The translations under genes and the position numbers were made by a program. Positions 46,201-57,739 of a stretch of DNA of 64,000 bases are shown in pieces (positions within the stretch are counted from its first letter, which is position 1; each line of letters begins with the position of its first letter). This DNA is from Phoenix dactylifera (lineage: Eukaryota; Streptophyta; Magnoliopsida; Arecales; Arecaceae). The notes under the pieces were generated by a model. The model ran no database searches. It saw only the letters and a program-made list of their open reading frames with translations, and was not told the DNA's origin. Location: the NCBI RefSeq assembly GCF_009389715.1, contig NC_052399.1:23755146-23819145 (forward strand). Reading direction: 5' to 3'.

Positions 46201-47435
46201 CTATGGCATAAATAATGAATGAAAAATATAATACAGGCAAATCCCAAACAACTACGTACCGTAAATGGCAAAATCTCACATTTTAGCAAAGCTTTTGGCG
46301 ATCTCGCCTGCAAAGCATGTTAAATATTATTTCATCATTTCTAATCCACCGTGAGGACATGCAAATATTCTTTCATTCTCTATTTATTCTGGCCTAAGAG
46401 GTTACTTTTGGATGAAACCCTGCCCGTTCATGACCAGCCAAAGGCACGGTAGCAAGAGGCAGAGGGCTCAATTAGCACGCCAAGGTTGAACTTATATACT
46501 AAAAGAAAATGGCTTCAAGCATGGCTAGGAATTGAAAAACTTTGAGCCGATCGAACCAGATTCTGAAAATTAAGCAGATGTTCCCGTGGCTAACAATGCT
46601 CATGCAACAATCTTGGTAGAACTTGTCCTGAAATCATGGGATACAAGGGACGTGACATGCTGCTATTTTGGATTGATTGGATCAATGCTGGACTTAGATT
46701 TAAACTTAGCTAAGAAATCAAACATTGTGTTCCAATGAATTGTAGGAAAAGGTTCATACGATCGACATCAACATTTGAGCATCTAGTGGCATAAAATGCA
46801 GCAAGCTTTTTCTTTCTTTTTTTTCCCGAGAAATACGGTAGTAATGTGCTGCCACCCAAAAAAAAAAAGGCAGCAAATCAAGGGAGAGGCTGTGATTGTA
46901 GCATCACGCGGTTGATGATCTGTCATTTTACCACCAACCGTAGGATCTGCGAGGAAGGCACGACCCTGTCCCATGACAAATGGCAGAATGATTCAGCTTT
47001 TTATGTTGAATCAACCGCTGCGTGAAAAAGGATGCCCTCAATGGAACCACAAAGGCGAGAAGCCACTTAAAAAGGTGACGGATTTCAAATGCTTGCCTGG
47101 TGCTCGAGCACACGTATTGATTGGATTTATGGCTGAAGGTCTGTCTTATCAAAAGAATCCAAAGACAGCACGTGGAATCCTGAATCATACTATAATTGAA
47201 ACCTTCTTTCTCTGAGCCTTCCAAGCCCAGCCACCAGGCGCGGATGACTGCTTCCAGAACTTCAGATCGGACCTCACTCAGCATCAGAGCAAACAAGTAG
47301 CATACGGGAGGACGTCGAATCCTCCTCCCCTCCCGTCGTTCGAGACGACCCATCCAGCCTGCATGCAATTATAACCGGCTGGCCAGCTTCTTTCTCGCAG
47401 AATCTTGCATGCTTCTTCGCCTCTCATCACTGACG
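43211..47435. other. Intergenic DNA upstream of the receptor kinase
   Basis: No gene recognised. Noted: repeated CATGGTCCACGGTCAA units near 43.86-43.92 kb, a TTTTC microsatellite near 44.30 kb, an A-rich run at 45.06-45.09 kb, two loosely repeated TTAGGTCCAG(C/T)GA blocks at 45.49-45.57 kb, and AT-rich repeat-like sequence with AGCTTGA words at 45.8-46.0 kb. Confidence 0.5.
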
Positions 47436-47650
47436 AAAAGACTATCGCGGGAGGCGAACCAAACTGCTGATTACGTCGCCTCTTTCGTTGCTCAGCATTC
47501 AGAAGAGTTTCTATGGATCCAGCAATTTTTAGTTCCTTCTACTTTTACTAGTATTTTTGCTAGTGATGTAGCTGGTTGTGCTCATGTAAAAGTAGTTTGA
47601 GCGGCCGACCCACCCACCTCCAAAAAAAAGAAAAAAAAAAGACTATCACG
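47436..47650 (+). mobile_element. Short 5'-truncated LINE insertion with target duplications
   Basis: The end of a LINE RNase H domain (REANQTADYVASFVAQHSEE, then to a stop at 47600) is followed by a short 3' UTR and an A-rich tail (47622-47640). It is flanked by 14-base duplications AAAAGACTATCGCG (47436-47449) and AAAAGACTATCACG (47637-47650), differing at one base. Only about 190 bases of the LINE were inserted: typical target-primed integration with severe 5' truncation. The reading frame is still open, suggesting a fairly recent event. Confidence 0.85.
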
Positions 47651-47696
47651 AGGCGATCAGCTCTAGTGAGAGAAGAGTGGGGCACACAGTCCACAT

Positions 47697-49990
47697 TGTT
47701 GGAAGTCCATTACTATAATTTTATTTCTAATTTATTTTTATTTTCTATTTTAATACTAGTTGAAATTATTTGTTTTTTTAGTGCCAGCTAGGTTGAGCTT
47801 TAGCCTTAATACATTTGAATTTATTTTTTAGTTGAATTGAGATGCCCATATTTATCTTGTAGTAGGAGAGAGAGTGTGGTCTTATAGAAAAGAGTAAGGA
47901 AGGTGTCCTCTTTGTTGAGGCACGAATAGAGAGTCTTTTTGTATAGATCATTTTTTTAATAAATATTTTTTCTTTCTTCCAATGTTTTTTTCACCATCAC
48001 TTTCTTGCTATTTTTTTTGTGTGTTTGCTCTAGATCTTAGAATGGCACGATCGATTTACTCCAAGTAGCATGACATTCTACATAATATCAAAGTGAGGTT
48101 GGAGAGTGGTCGAGTGGTTTGCAGTTTCGATCAGATTTATTCGGAGCACAATTTTTAGAACAGCAATTTGATTGTTGGTGGTTCATGTGTTCATAGCTTG
48201 GTGTGGTTGAACATCTTCTAGTATTTTGTTGTACGTGATGCAAGCATGTGGATTTTTATTTTAATAATTCAAGAGGTAAATCATATGATTGATGCTACTA
48301 TATTCTCTCCCAATAGGTTCAATATGCTAGACCACACTAGCATCAATATAGCTGCTTTTACTACTACTATTTCTTTTCATAATCTAAATAATACCCAATA
48401 TATAATTTAGAAAGTTATTGTCAAGTCTTATTTGATAGAACAAGATTTATGGGATATTTTGGATGAGTTAAAGACGATGCCAATAGATACTCTCAACAAT
48501 AAGATTGTAGGAAGGAGATAGAATTTGAAATTTAGGAAGGTAATGTAAATTATTTAAGTTTCAGTTGATAAAGAAAATTATATCCATATCCAGAATATAC
48601 AAGAGGCGAAGAAAGCTTGGGATATTCTTGCGACCCTCCACTCAAGTTCTAGCAAGTTAAGATAGCTCAAATAAAAATTACCTGAAGAATGGATTTTGGT
48701 TTTAAGCTTTCATCAAAATCCAAAAGAAGAACAAAGTTGGGTTAAAGATGAAGATTTGAAGTAGGAGGAGCTTGATCACTTAGAGATGGGATCAAGTTCG
48801 GAAGACTTAAAGCATGGCAAGAGGTTAATTAGCTTGAGAATCAATCAGGTTCAGAAGAAAATTTGAAGCAAGAAGAACTTATGCGTATGGATATTGTATC
48901 AAGTTCAAAAAAGATCATAATTGAAAAATCAATTAAAGAATCAAATGATGTTAAAGTTGATCTAGTTGTAGAAATTTATATTGAGGAATCAAATTCTACA
49001 AAAGAGTCTTGCGCTCAAGCCATGATAATTGAAAGTTGACTAATTTTGAAGTAGCTTTAGAGATCAAGCAACAAAAAGGTATGCTTGGTAGAGATGATTC
49101 ATGTTATGCCATACTATTCGACATAATTTTTGGTACATCATTTAATCTTGAAGCTACACCTAACTTTTAAGTTATTCGAAGACTCTATGTATGAGGATTT
49201 GATTTCATGTGTAGAACTATATATAGATACTTAAAGCTACTCAAGTAAAGATAAAAAATCGATGCTTGATCGCAACTAGCAACTTGATGCTTGTTGGCAT
49301 AAGTTAGATGTTATATGAAATATTAGTATAGTAAATATGGAATCAATGCTGAGAAAAAGTGTTGAAGCACATCGTCGATTTTGACATATGCATCGAAGAG
49401 TACGAGTTAATGAAAGAGTAACTATTCAAACTAATAAAGAAGCTTTATTATTTAATTGGTTCGATAGTTATTACATATTGATGTTATTGTATAATTTTGA
49501 CAAGTTTAATATTGTTGGCATGAATTTCACAATGAGAGAGAGTATTGGAAGTTCACTACTTGTCCTATTTATATGAAGATTCTATTCCTATTTTATCTTT
49601 ATTTTTTATTCCAATACGAGTTGCAATAGTTTGTCTTTTAGTGTGAGCCTATTTTAGTTTGGTGGAACTTTAGGCTTAATATATTTGAGTTTATATTTTA
49701 GTTGTAGCGAGATGCAAGAGACAGTGTGTTTTATAAATAGGAGAAAATAGAAAGAAGGGAAAGAATGAAAGATGTTGTCTTTGGTGAGGCGTGAGTAGAG
49801 AGAGCCTTCTTCTTATGTGGCTCAATTTTATTTTTTTTAATCCTAATTTTGTTCCAGTAAATATTTTAATTTTTCATTTAATTTTTGGTTTGCATTTTAA
49901 ATATTTAATATTTTTTATGCATTTTTAATATTTTTTTTGTTTTTAAAAAATTTTTGGTTTGCATTTTTAGATCGATATGACCTCAGATGG
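47697..49990 (+). mobile_element. Old Copia-type LTR fossil
   Basis: Two related flanking segments, 47697 to about 48082 and 49543 to about 49990, share the order TTGGAAGT.CA, TTTTATTCCAATA-like, TTTAGCCTTAATA.ATTTGA, GAGAGA...GTGTG, GAGGC..GA.TAGAGAG and act as LTRs. A primer site resembling the Met-tRNA complement (TAATATCAAAGTG) follows the left one, and a GAGAGAGAG purine tract precedes the right one. Between them lies a remnant of a Copia-type gag (UBN2-like: a YLIEQDLWDILDELK string, and EAKKAWDIL about 60 codons later). No protease, integrase or reverse transcriptase was recognised. The LTRs are strongly diverged and the gag is broken many times, so the element is old and dead. The right boundary is approximate. 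Confidence 0.7.
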
Positions 49991-50899
49991 CATGCGGTTC
50001 GGCATACCTGAGCAAGAGGGTCGGTGTTGACCAAAAAACCGATGGGAGGGGAAAGGACGAGATGGTTGGCGTCCATCGCCATTACTGATTTGCTGGTCCG
50101 CAGACTAAAAGAGGAAGGAGAATGAGGGATAAATTATGCCTCGGCATCATTTCACGAGGTGGCAGCGTAGTTTTAAGGAAGTGCCCTTTTTTTTCTCTCT
50201 TATTAGATTTGCGCTAGCGACATAAGATCCCTCGAAAGGAATTAGTATATTTTTCTTCGCTTTAGCTGGCTGGCTGATCGAAGCAGTGCCTCGATGAAAC
50301 ATAAACTTGGCGAGCTCTTTAAGAAGATTAAATCTATGGGCCTTAGGCCCATGGCCCTTATCACCTATGCGTGTAATTTAGATGGTTGGCACTGAGCTTT
50401 TCATTGGGGTGGAATGCAATGAATGATGCATTTTGAAATCCACATTCAATCAATGGATAACTTTGCATGCAAATACAAAATTTATAGTTAACTGCGCTTT
50501 GCATCTTTGTAATTAGTGGAAATACATTTCTATTAAAAATAGACCTTAAATTGCACTACATTCTTAGAGTAGGTCAACTAGATTGTAATGTGATTTCATG
50601 GAGTTGAGTATCTTGTGTTAGTGTAGTCCTATGTTCTGACATTATTATCCTATATAATTTCTATAATAAAGTAGTCAAGATTGTATAGAAGAATTTAATA
50701 TGATAATGTTTATTCTGAACATTGTCATGTCACAGTCGAAGGATGCCAGCTTGTCGACAATGCACTTATCTCAAAGTCCCAGTGGAACTATTTAGATGAA
50801 ATCAATGACTTCTTTTCCCTCTATGCCGATAACACAATTGGGCCTCGGCCCAGATCTTTTTTATAATTATTTATAAGAACGTTTTAAAAAATAAATATC
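49991..50899. other. Intergenic DNA
   Basis: No gene recognised. The AT-rich end near 50.86 kb has TATA-like words just before the GC-rich leader-like block. Confidence 0.45.
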
Positions 50900-51395
50900 G
50901 AGGAATTTAAAACCTTTGGCATGTCGGTAAATTGAAACGGCTGCCGGGGTCCAAACAAAACCCTGGTGCGCCTTTAAAGCCTCGCTTTCTCCCCCGGAGA
51001 GAGCGGGAACGACAACCAAAGAAAATAATAAACCGACTTCCAAAGCCGTCCGATCTCCCCGATGCTCCATCCCTCCACTTCTTTTCCCCTTCCCCTCCTT
51101 CCGGCTTCCCCTCTCTCCTGTCTCCCGATGGCCACCGAGGGTTTCCTCCTCGCCTCCCAGGAACTCGGGCCCCTCCGGCGGCGCCGCCGCCCCTCGGCGC
51201 CTCCACTCCCGCCTTCCGTCCTAGATCCATGACCCGGCGTCCGGATCTCCGCCATCCCTTCGTATACGGTGTACATATACGGCAGACAGGGTGAAGCCAG
51301 GCAGCAGTCTTTATCTCGGCCGCTAACAGATATACCTTTTTGGGTTCGCTCCTCGTTCCCCTCTCGCACATAGATTTCGTCGCTCTCTGGGAAAT
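50900..51395 (+). other. GC-rich, leader-like block (possible first exon of an unrecognised transcript)
   Basis: A pyrimidine-rich, GC-rich block follows an AT-rich TATAATTATTTATAAG segment (50862-50878) and is followed by T-rich, intron-like DNA. It contains a 120-codon plus-strand frame (50932-51294; Pro/Arg-rich, no known domain) and an overlapping minus-strand frame. Composition fits a plant 5' UTR plus first exon on the plus strand, but I could not find convincing coding exons in the next 6 kb. It could be the start of a long non-coding RNA or the remains of a gene. Confidence 0.35.
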
Positions 51396-53870
51396 GTGAT
51401 GCTTCTTAGCTTATTTTATTTGATCCCCTCTATTTACTTTCACAAATGTGATTAGGTTTTGTTGTGGAGGAAATCTTTCTTTGCTCGTCTTGTATGAATC
51501 TTGATGTTCTTTCCTCCGTTTGATCCCCAAATGTACATTCTCTATGTTTTTAGTTAAATATCTGTGGCTGTTTCTCTCTATATCTATGGAAAATCTTTGA
51601 TCTTTCTTGCTAGTAGCAGTCGGGTGTTTGTCAATTTGATATTTTTCTACCTGTGTGAGGTTTCGTTTTGTGATTTGTTGGAGCCTTTGATTTGAGTTTC
51701 TTTCGTATGTGCTATAAAATTTTGGAATTGAACGAAAATTTAGATGCGGAATATATTAGCAATATATGACTGTGTGATGGCACTTTCCATGATATGTTTG
51801 GAAATAAAAAACAAAGTTCTTGTTTCTAATGCTTTATATGGATGGTTGAGTGCTAATCTTCCATTCATGTCATTTTTTCCCCTAATTTGTGATCTTTAAC
51901 ATTTGAGTAAAACATAGTTGTTTTTTTAAAAACGTATTTGGTTAAGTCCACCCCATTTTTGTTTTAGGATTTGAGAATCCACCTATCGAGGTTGCCATCT
52001 GATCAGTCAGGGGTCAATCCGAAGGTGTGAACAATGTTGGGGAGCAGATTATATTGTTCTCAAAAGGTTGGATTGGTAGTGTAAGTGACAAGAAGTGATG
52101 GAAGATAATGCCTGTGCTTAGTTTTTTATTCTTGTAAGCTGAACCTTGTTGATCGTTTGGAGAGGATGCCATCCTTGGGATCCTTCTTTTAGCGTTTTAA
52201 TTCATGTTCTTAATGAATTAGTCCCATTTTTTTTCTAAAAAAAATTATCCATCTTCTTATGGTTGTTGCAGTACTTGTTTCTAATACGCTTAAGTGGTTT
52301 TACTTCATATCACCGAAGTAAGATTCTACACCAACATATTGGGGTGATTGACAATGAATTTTAAGTTTGAGAATAACTTGTTAAAATTCCAGGTTGCAAG
52401 GGGATAGCTTTGTTTCCAATCTAAATGAACCTGAAAATAACTGGGACTAATTTGGACAGAATCATTTCAATCAAACCAGGGTCCGAGTTTCAAGGCTGTT
52501 AGGACATGACCTTTCCCTTGCTTCAATTTTTTCTACACTTATACTTTATCTCTTAGCTAGCCAAGAAGGTTCTTAACTTTATAGTTGAGGTAATGCTGCT
52601 GATCCACCTTTTTCAATTTACTATTTTTTCTCTTTGTCTAGAACGAAATCTCAGACTAGTATGGGCAAAGAACCTACTAATAGTCTGTATCCCGAGCTGC
52701 CAGCTCACTGAACCACAAAATGCTAGCTGTTTCGCTCTCTGCTGTCCAGTCTGTATGCTGAATGGTTCCCTCTGCAATTATTTAGGTGAAGTTTGGGGTC
52801 TACCATTTTCATGTCCATTGTCTGATCATCCAAATTCGAGCATAAAGTTTGATTCATCCTACCAATGACTTAAAACATTTTTTTTATTATGCTGGAGAAA
52901 ATAAGGTTTCAATGATATCAGGTTCTTGTTTGCTTTTTTTACTATAGTAAATAAGTCATAAATCTACTCCCACATTTGGTTCGTTTAGTACTGGAAGGGG
53001 AAACGGGTCCTACAGCAATTTGTGTTTTGATAATGTCAAATAGATACAAAATGCTTACATTAATGATTATGTCAACATTGCTTGCCCTTCATATTTTAGC
53101 ATTTGCATCTGTATTTTTTATCTAATTTACATGACCATTGCTAGTTTCAATGCTTTTGCCGCTTATATCTGATGAAACATCAGCTACCTTTGCAAAAAAT
53201 TTTGGATCCTGAGCTCCCCTTCTTCTGGCATAGAATTTTTCTCCTGACTTTTTCAACTTAATCTGCTGGTCTCAATATGTATCATTGATAGTATAAGCTT
53301 CTTCACATTGATTGCAAGTCACTTTAGGTTCCTAGATGGTATTGTTTTTAAGTGGATGCTTTTGATTTTACCATCTCTTACCCTAGCACAGTGCAAGTAT
53401 TATCATCATCTGATTCTTCAGTAGTTCTTGCGAAAACTTCTATGTTGCTTGGTTGCCTATCTGCTTTGATCTCCAAGTGACCATTTCTTACTCCCGTTTC
53501 TCTTCCATCCTCTCATTGAGACTTCAAACCTATATAATGTCATGAAGGCTGCATCCGGCAATCTTTCTCCTGTCTAACCCTATTGCATATGTTGTTCAGG
53601 TTGTCTTTGATGCTTCAACTCTGCTGTGTTGTGATATATTGGATATACTTTAGAGGATAATAGTCCAGGTTACATATGGTTGAATTACCAATTTTATTTT
53701 TTCTAATAGTAGAACATAGATCAAGTATTTTGATTTTGCTTCCAATTGTTTGTAAACAGGAAATATATCTGCTATTTACAATTCTTGTACATCTTTTATA
53801 TAAAAAAAAGCAATCAATATAGACAATTGTCATACTGCCTCTTGGGCATTTGACATTTCAAATAATGGGA
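51396..53870. other. T-rich, intron-like DNA
   Basis: T-rich with many potential splice signals but no recognisable coding exon. The segment at about 51965-52250 ends in a LINE-tail-like AATGAATTAGTCCC...AAAAAAA and may be another LINE 3' remnant. Confidence 0.4.
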
Positions 53871-54122
53871 TCATTTGACCCTAAGCGGGCTTCTCAATAT
53901 GAATATTGGCACTGGTGTTCTCCGAAAACTAATGTGATGGAGCTGCCTTCCTGCTGATATCACCTGTGTTCCTGGTGGGGCCAAAAATTCTGAATAGTGT
54001 TCAGTGGGAGAAGGCTTTAGCAGTGAAAGCAGGGATTTGAAGGGGACAATGGTGGATGGGTGCTGCTGCATTAACCTAGAATTAAGTGAAAGAAAAATGG
54101 CAAGGAGGAGAAGAAAAACAGC
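53871..54122 (-). CDS. Possible small secreted peptide frame (speculative)
   Basis: The minus-strand frame from ATG at 54071 to the stop at 53871 codes 66 residues. The open frame extends upstream through a hydrophobic run AVFLLLLAIFLSLNSRL, and then further with no ATG before a stop. A pyrimidine-rich stretch with TCTACAG lies about 15 bases upstream of the hydrophobic run, so a spliced first exon could supply the start. The C-terminus (FRRTPVPIFILRSPLRVK) is basic and Pro-containing, but I cannot match it to CLE, CEP, IDA or another peptide family. It may be a chance frame. Confidence 0.2.
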   Translation of the reverse strand, partial: AVFLLLLAIFLSLNSRLMQQHPSTIVPFKSLLSLLKPSPTEHYSEFLAPPGTQVISAGRQLHHISFRRTPVPIFILRSPLRVK

Positions 54123-54905
54123 TGTACCTGTACCTGTAGAAATAGAGCCTTGATAACCTAGATTGCAGTCTCCTTCTTCACTTGGATTGATAAGCTTAAT
54201 TTCCAGTCATGAAATCTTCCTTTGCATGGTATCCAGGAGACTCAAACTTGAGTCTGTGATAGGTCTCTCCCTAACATTGAAAGACTACATTTTTCATTTC
54301 CATTCTTCTTTTAAATTAAAACATTACCGTAATTTTCCAAGCTTTTGGAAACAATTTCCAACAACCTACAGCAAAAGTTTATAAACATGTTTCACTTAAA
54401 TAAAATAATATGAAGATCAACAATCACATCATTTGCCAATTCTGCCTTCGTGGTTTTGCTTTGCAATAATGTTTGCTGAGTAGCTTTTGAACTTTTGCAA
54501 AGACTCATACTAAGCCCCTTTAAAATATATTGGTCAAGCTCTGCTTAATAAATGCTGTTGATTCGAGAATGGATTTTCGAAGTTACAGAAAGTTTGTAGT
54601 TCTACTGGATCAGTTGCATACAATGATGTGTATCAGAGTATTATTATTATTTTTTTATTCCCTAATTCCAATTTCTCCCCGCATGTATAACTCCAAGACG
54701 TTTGAAATTCATTGCGTTATTGCGGTGATCTCTTTATGTCATGAAGGATCGTGAACTTTCAAGTGTGGTCTAACAATAGGCATAAAGTGCGTAAAGATTT
54801 CTATTACTAATAAGAAGATATTACAAAAGAAGGGGAAGGGAAGACAAAAAGGAAATAGTGTAAGCAAGTAGGGAGGAAAAACAAAAGAAAATTAAAAAGC
54901 AGTCT
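54123..54905. other. Intergenic DNA, no gene seen
   Basis: AT-rich, with short unmatched frames. Confidence 0.5.
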
Positions 54906-55270
54906 TCACTCTAATTTTCCTGAAGAAGCCTTGTCAGCACTTGAATCTTTCTCCTTAACAAGTGACATGTATGAAGCCAACATCCTCTTAATATTCCTGT
55001 TCAGTTCCATAGGTGGGCTGCTGGAGTTTCTAAGGACTCTTCTATTCCTTGCCAGCCAAATTTGCCAGCAACCTGCAGCAACTATCATTTCTCATCCTCT
55101 CCTCCAGGCTTTCCTGTCCATTTTTAGATCTCCAATGAACCTAGAGATCCTCAGCCTCCTTGGGTGTATCTTGTATCCTATGGGACCTCTAGAAATGTTT
55201 CCAAATGCTCAAAACCACCTTGCTCAAAACTTCAAACGCTTTCCATCCAACAAATATGCTCTGTTATTTA
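54906..55270 (-). mobile_element. Probable LINE fragment
   Basis: The minus-strand frame 55088-54906 reads GCWQIWLARNRRVLRNSS and MELNRNIKRMLASYMSL. This resembles the W.IW..RN linker between the zinc-binding tail and RNase H of plant LINEs. Upstream sequence to about 55270 is similar in style but frame-broken. It is a short fragment without visible ends. Confidence 0.4.
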
Positions 55271-56149
55271 GTATTTCTTAGTACAGTCAAATTGCATGCG
55301 TGAACTACAGTTCTAGTACATTTACATATGGCGGTGCTGTCATAGTGACCCCAGATTAATTTAAATTGATTGACATGAGCTTATAATAAAGCACATGCAA
55401 ACATTGTGTCTGCCATATAGTACAAAGGATTAGGTAGATGGAGGAGGAGGTGTTCCTTAAGGCAGTAAGGATGATGTCTAATGTGCCTAGAGTTGTCCTT
55501 ATTCTTGCATCTTTATATGACATAAGGGGATAAGTAAATTTGATAAGGTGAGAAATGTTCTGCAAGTCTAATTTGAGGAGTGAAGAAGGATCAGAAAGGA
55601 TGAGCATATTGGATAAAAGGATTTCTGATGTGGGTATCTCTTGAAATATAGGAAAGACATAGTTATGAGTATATAGGAGGTTTTTTATTAGAAAAAATGA
55701 GATTGGAAATTAATTGACTATGTACGTCAAAGAACAAAATTATAACTTGGTCAAGATTGGGGCTCATGTTTGAGCTTAAAAGTATGTCAATCAAAGTGGG
55801 ACTAAGAAAATGTTGATGGAAGTGATGAGAAATAATGTCATGAAGCTTGCTATAGAATATAGTCTTCTTTGGGGCAAAATGGATGAGAAGGATTCCGATG
55901 GCTTGTAGGTTTCCGGATTATTATTAAAGAAATACCTGAAGCTGATGCTGAGCCTGCATTTTGCTAGCATTCATAGTTTTTTTATGTTTCCATGTAGCAT
56001 ATATATGACGCTCCTCTCTTCTTTTCTGACATTGATAGTTGGCATTTTATTAGGTCATTCATGTAGCCTTTGCATCTATGATGTTGAACACTGTCATTTC
56101 CTATCTTAGCATTGATGCCAAATAGCGTTTTTGGTAGGCAGGTGGATTG

Positions 56150-56240
56150 TGAACCCGCGCTCAGCTGCTTGGCAGCTGGTAGGCATCCCTCTCCTCTTAG
56201 GAGAAGTCAAGGGTTCAAACCCTGGTGGTGGTATCCACAA
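56150..56240 (+). mobile_element. tRNA-like SINE head or tRNA relic
   Basis: TTGGCAGCTGGTAGGC resembles a tRNA A-box and GGGTTCAAACCCTGG is a good B-box, about 35 bases apart. There is no clean acceptor stem or anticodon arm, so a working tRNA is unlikely. A tRNA-derived SINE fragment fits better. Confidence 0.4.
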
Positions 56241-56499
56241 CATGTCTCAAGAAAAAAGGTCATGTGTGTCAAAGAACTTTGCACCTTGACATACTAGATT
56301 GGTAATGAATCCAGCCCTCTTATCTATAGACATATCAAATTCATCTGAAGTTGGAAGTTTATTATAGTGTCTACAACTTCCATATTTGTGCATCAGATAT
56401 CTTGATTGCGCATCTGGATCAGTTTCCACTTGTGGACTGGTAAGCTTCTTGTTTCTCTTGACCATAGAATTCTCACATGGCTATTGTCTACTGAGCTGA

Positions 56500-56860
56500 A
56501 GCAGGACACGCATCGTGGAAAATCTTGGCTGGCATTTTGCTCTGAAAAATTCATTTTAGCTCTTTGTTCGGGTGTAGAAGTATTTGAAATATTTTGACAT
56601 TATCTTCTGCTACCCTCTTAACACATTAGCTGTGCAACTGTCATTTAAGATTGTCTGCCTGCCATATCTCAGGAACCATTGCATCATGGAGAATCTTTTG
56701 GCTGGAGCTACGCTTTGAAACCAGTTGTTTTAGATCTTTGTTTGGGTGTAAAGTTATCTGAAATGTTTTGGCATCATCTTCTGCTACCTCGTTAACACAT
56801 GAAAGTGTGACTGTCATTTTAGATCATCTGCCTACCATATCTCAGAAATTATTGCCAGCT
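56500..56860 (+). repeat. Tandem duplication, two copies of about 170 bases
   Basis: CATCGTGGAAAATCTTGGCTGG...CTTTGTTCGGGTGTA...CTTCTGCTACC...TTAACACAT...CCATATCTCAGGAA is repeated as CATCATGGAGAATCTTTTGGCTGG...CTTTGTTTGGGTGTA...CTTCTGCTACC...TTAACACAT...CCATATCTCAGAAA. The copies have diverged by perhaps 15-20%. Non-coding. Confidence 0.8.
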
Positions 56861-57739
56861 TCATTGTCCGTTTGCATATTCGGTAATTTTTATTCCTGGG
56901 TACTTGTTTGGGAATCTAAATGAGCTAGACCATAAACCATCCATGTGCTTATTTTCTGTCCCTTAGTATTTCTTATTTTTGCTCAACTATCATGTCCAAA
57001 TACTTTAGACGTATCACTGACAAGCAACTCAGTTAGAGCTTCACGAACAAGGTAATATTTTGTGATCTTGCAGTGTAGAATCCCCGTTGCTGTCTGAAGG
57101 CTCCGAGATTTAATAATGCTATATTCAAAGTAACCATGAGATATGCTCGATGAAAATTTAAGAACAATAACAAAAGCTGAACAATCGGATAATATCACTC
57201 CCGGCAGGCTTTCAAAGCGTAAGGCATCTTTTTATCATGTTGTGAAGTAACATGATCTGATACTCATTAGCAAAACTTTACCAGGAGAAGTTTATATTCT
57301 TCAATGTGCATTGGAAATTTGATAGACCTTGCGATGGATGTGCGAAACCATCGGATGCTGCCTTGGTTATTGCAACCTAAGTGCATGACGTGGTTCACAA
57401 AAGAACCAAAAGCTCTGCTTTATTTTTAAGCTATGGATGAGGTTTGTTCTTGATTGTTTATCCGGCGTCTTCTTTTGGTTATCTACAAAGATATTTTGGC
57501 AACTTCTGTATTTCCAGTCCTCCTAACACTTCAATTTGGAGGTGCTGGCAACGCTAGATTATCTGAATGTATAGGTTTGAAATTAATTTGACTGCATTAT
57601 TGTGGCACCTTTCTGGTGTTCCCTTTCAAGTAGATAACCAGTGCTTCTAACAAATATCATGATGCAATGATATGATATGCACTACTTAAGAGTTTTAGGT
57701 ACATTTTAGAATTTTTGGAATCTACCATCCTTAGAAGCT

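Larger units (their letters stand above)
55271..57738. other. Intergenic DNA with a tRNA-like SINE head and a tandem duplication
   Basis: Apart from the two repeats listed separately, nothing was recognised. A minus-strand stretch at 55.4-55.9 kb reads open for short spans but matches nothing I know. Confidence 0.45.

Noticed and set aside
56150-56240. Working tRNA gene
   Set aside because: A- and B-box-like strings are present but no acceptor stem or anticodon loop folds convincingly; kept only as a SINE-like relic.
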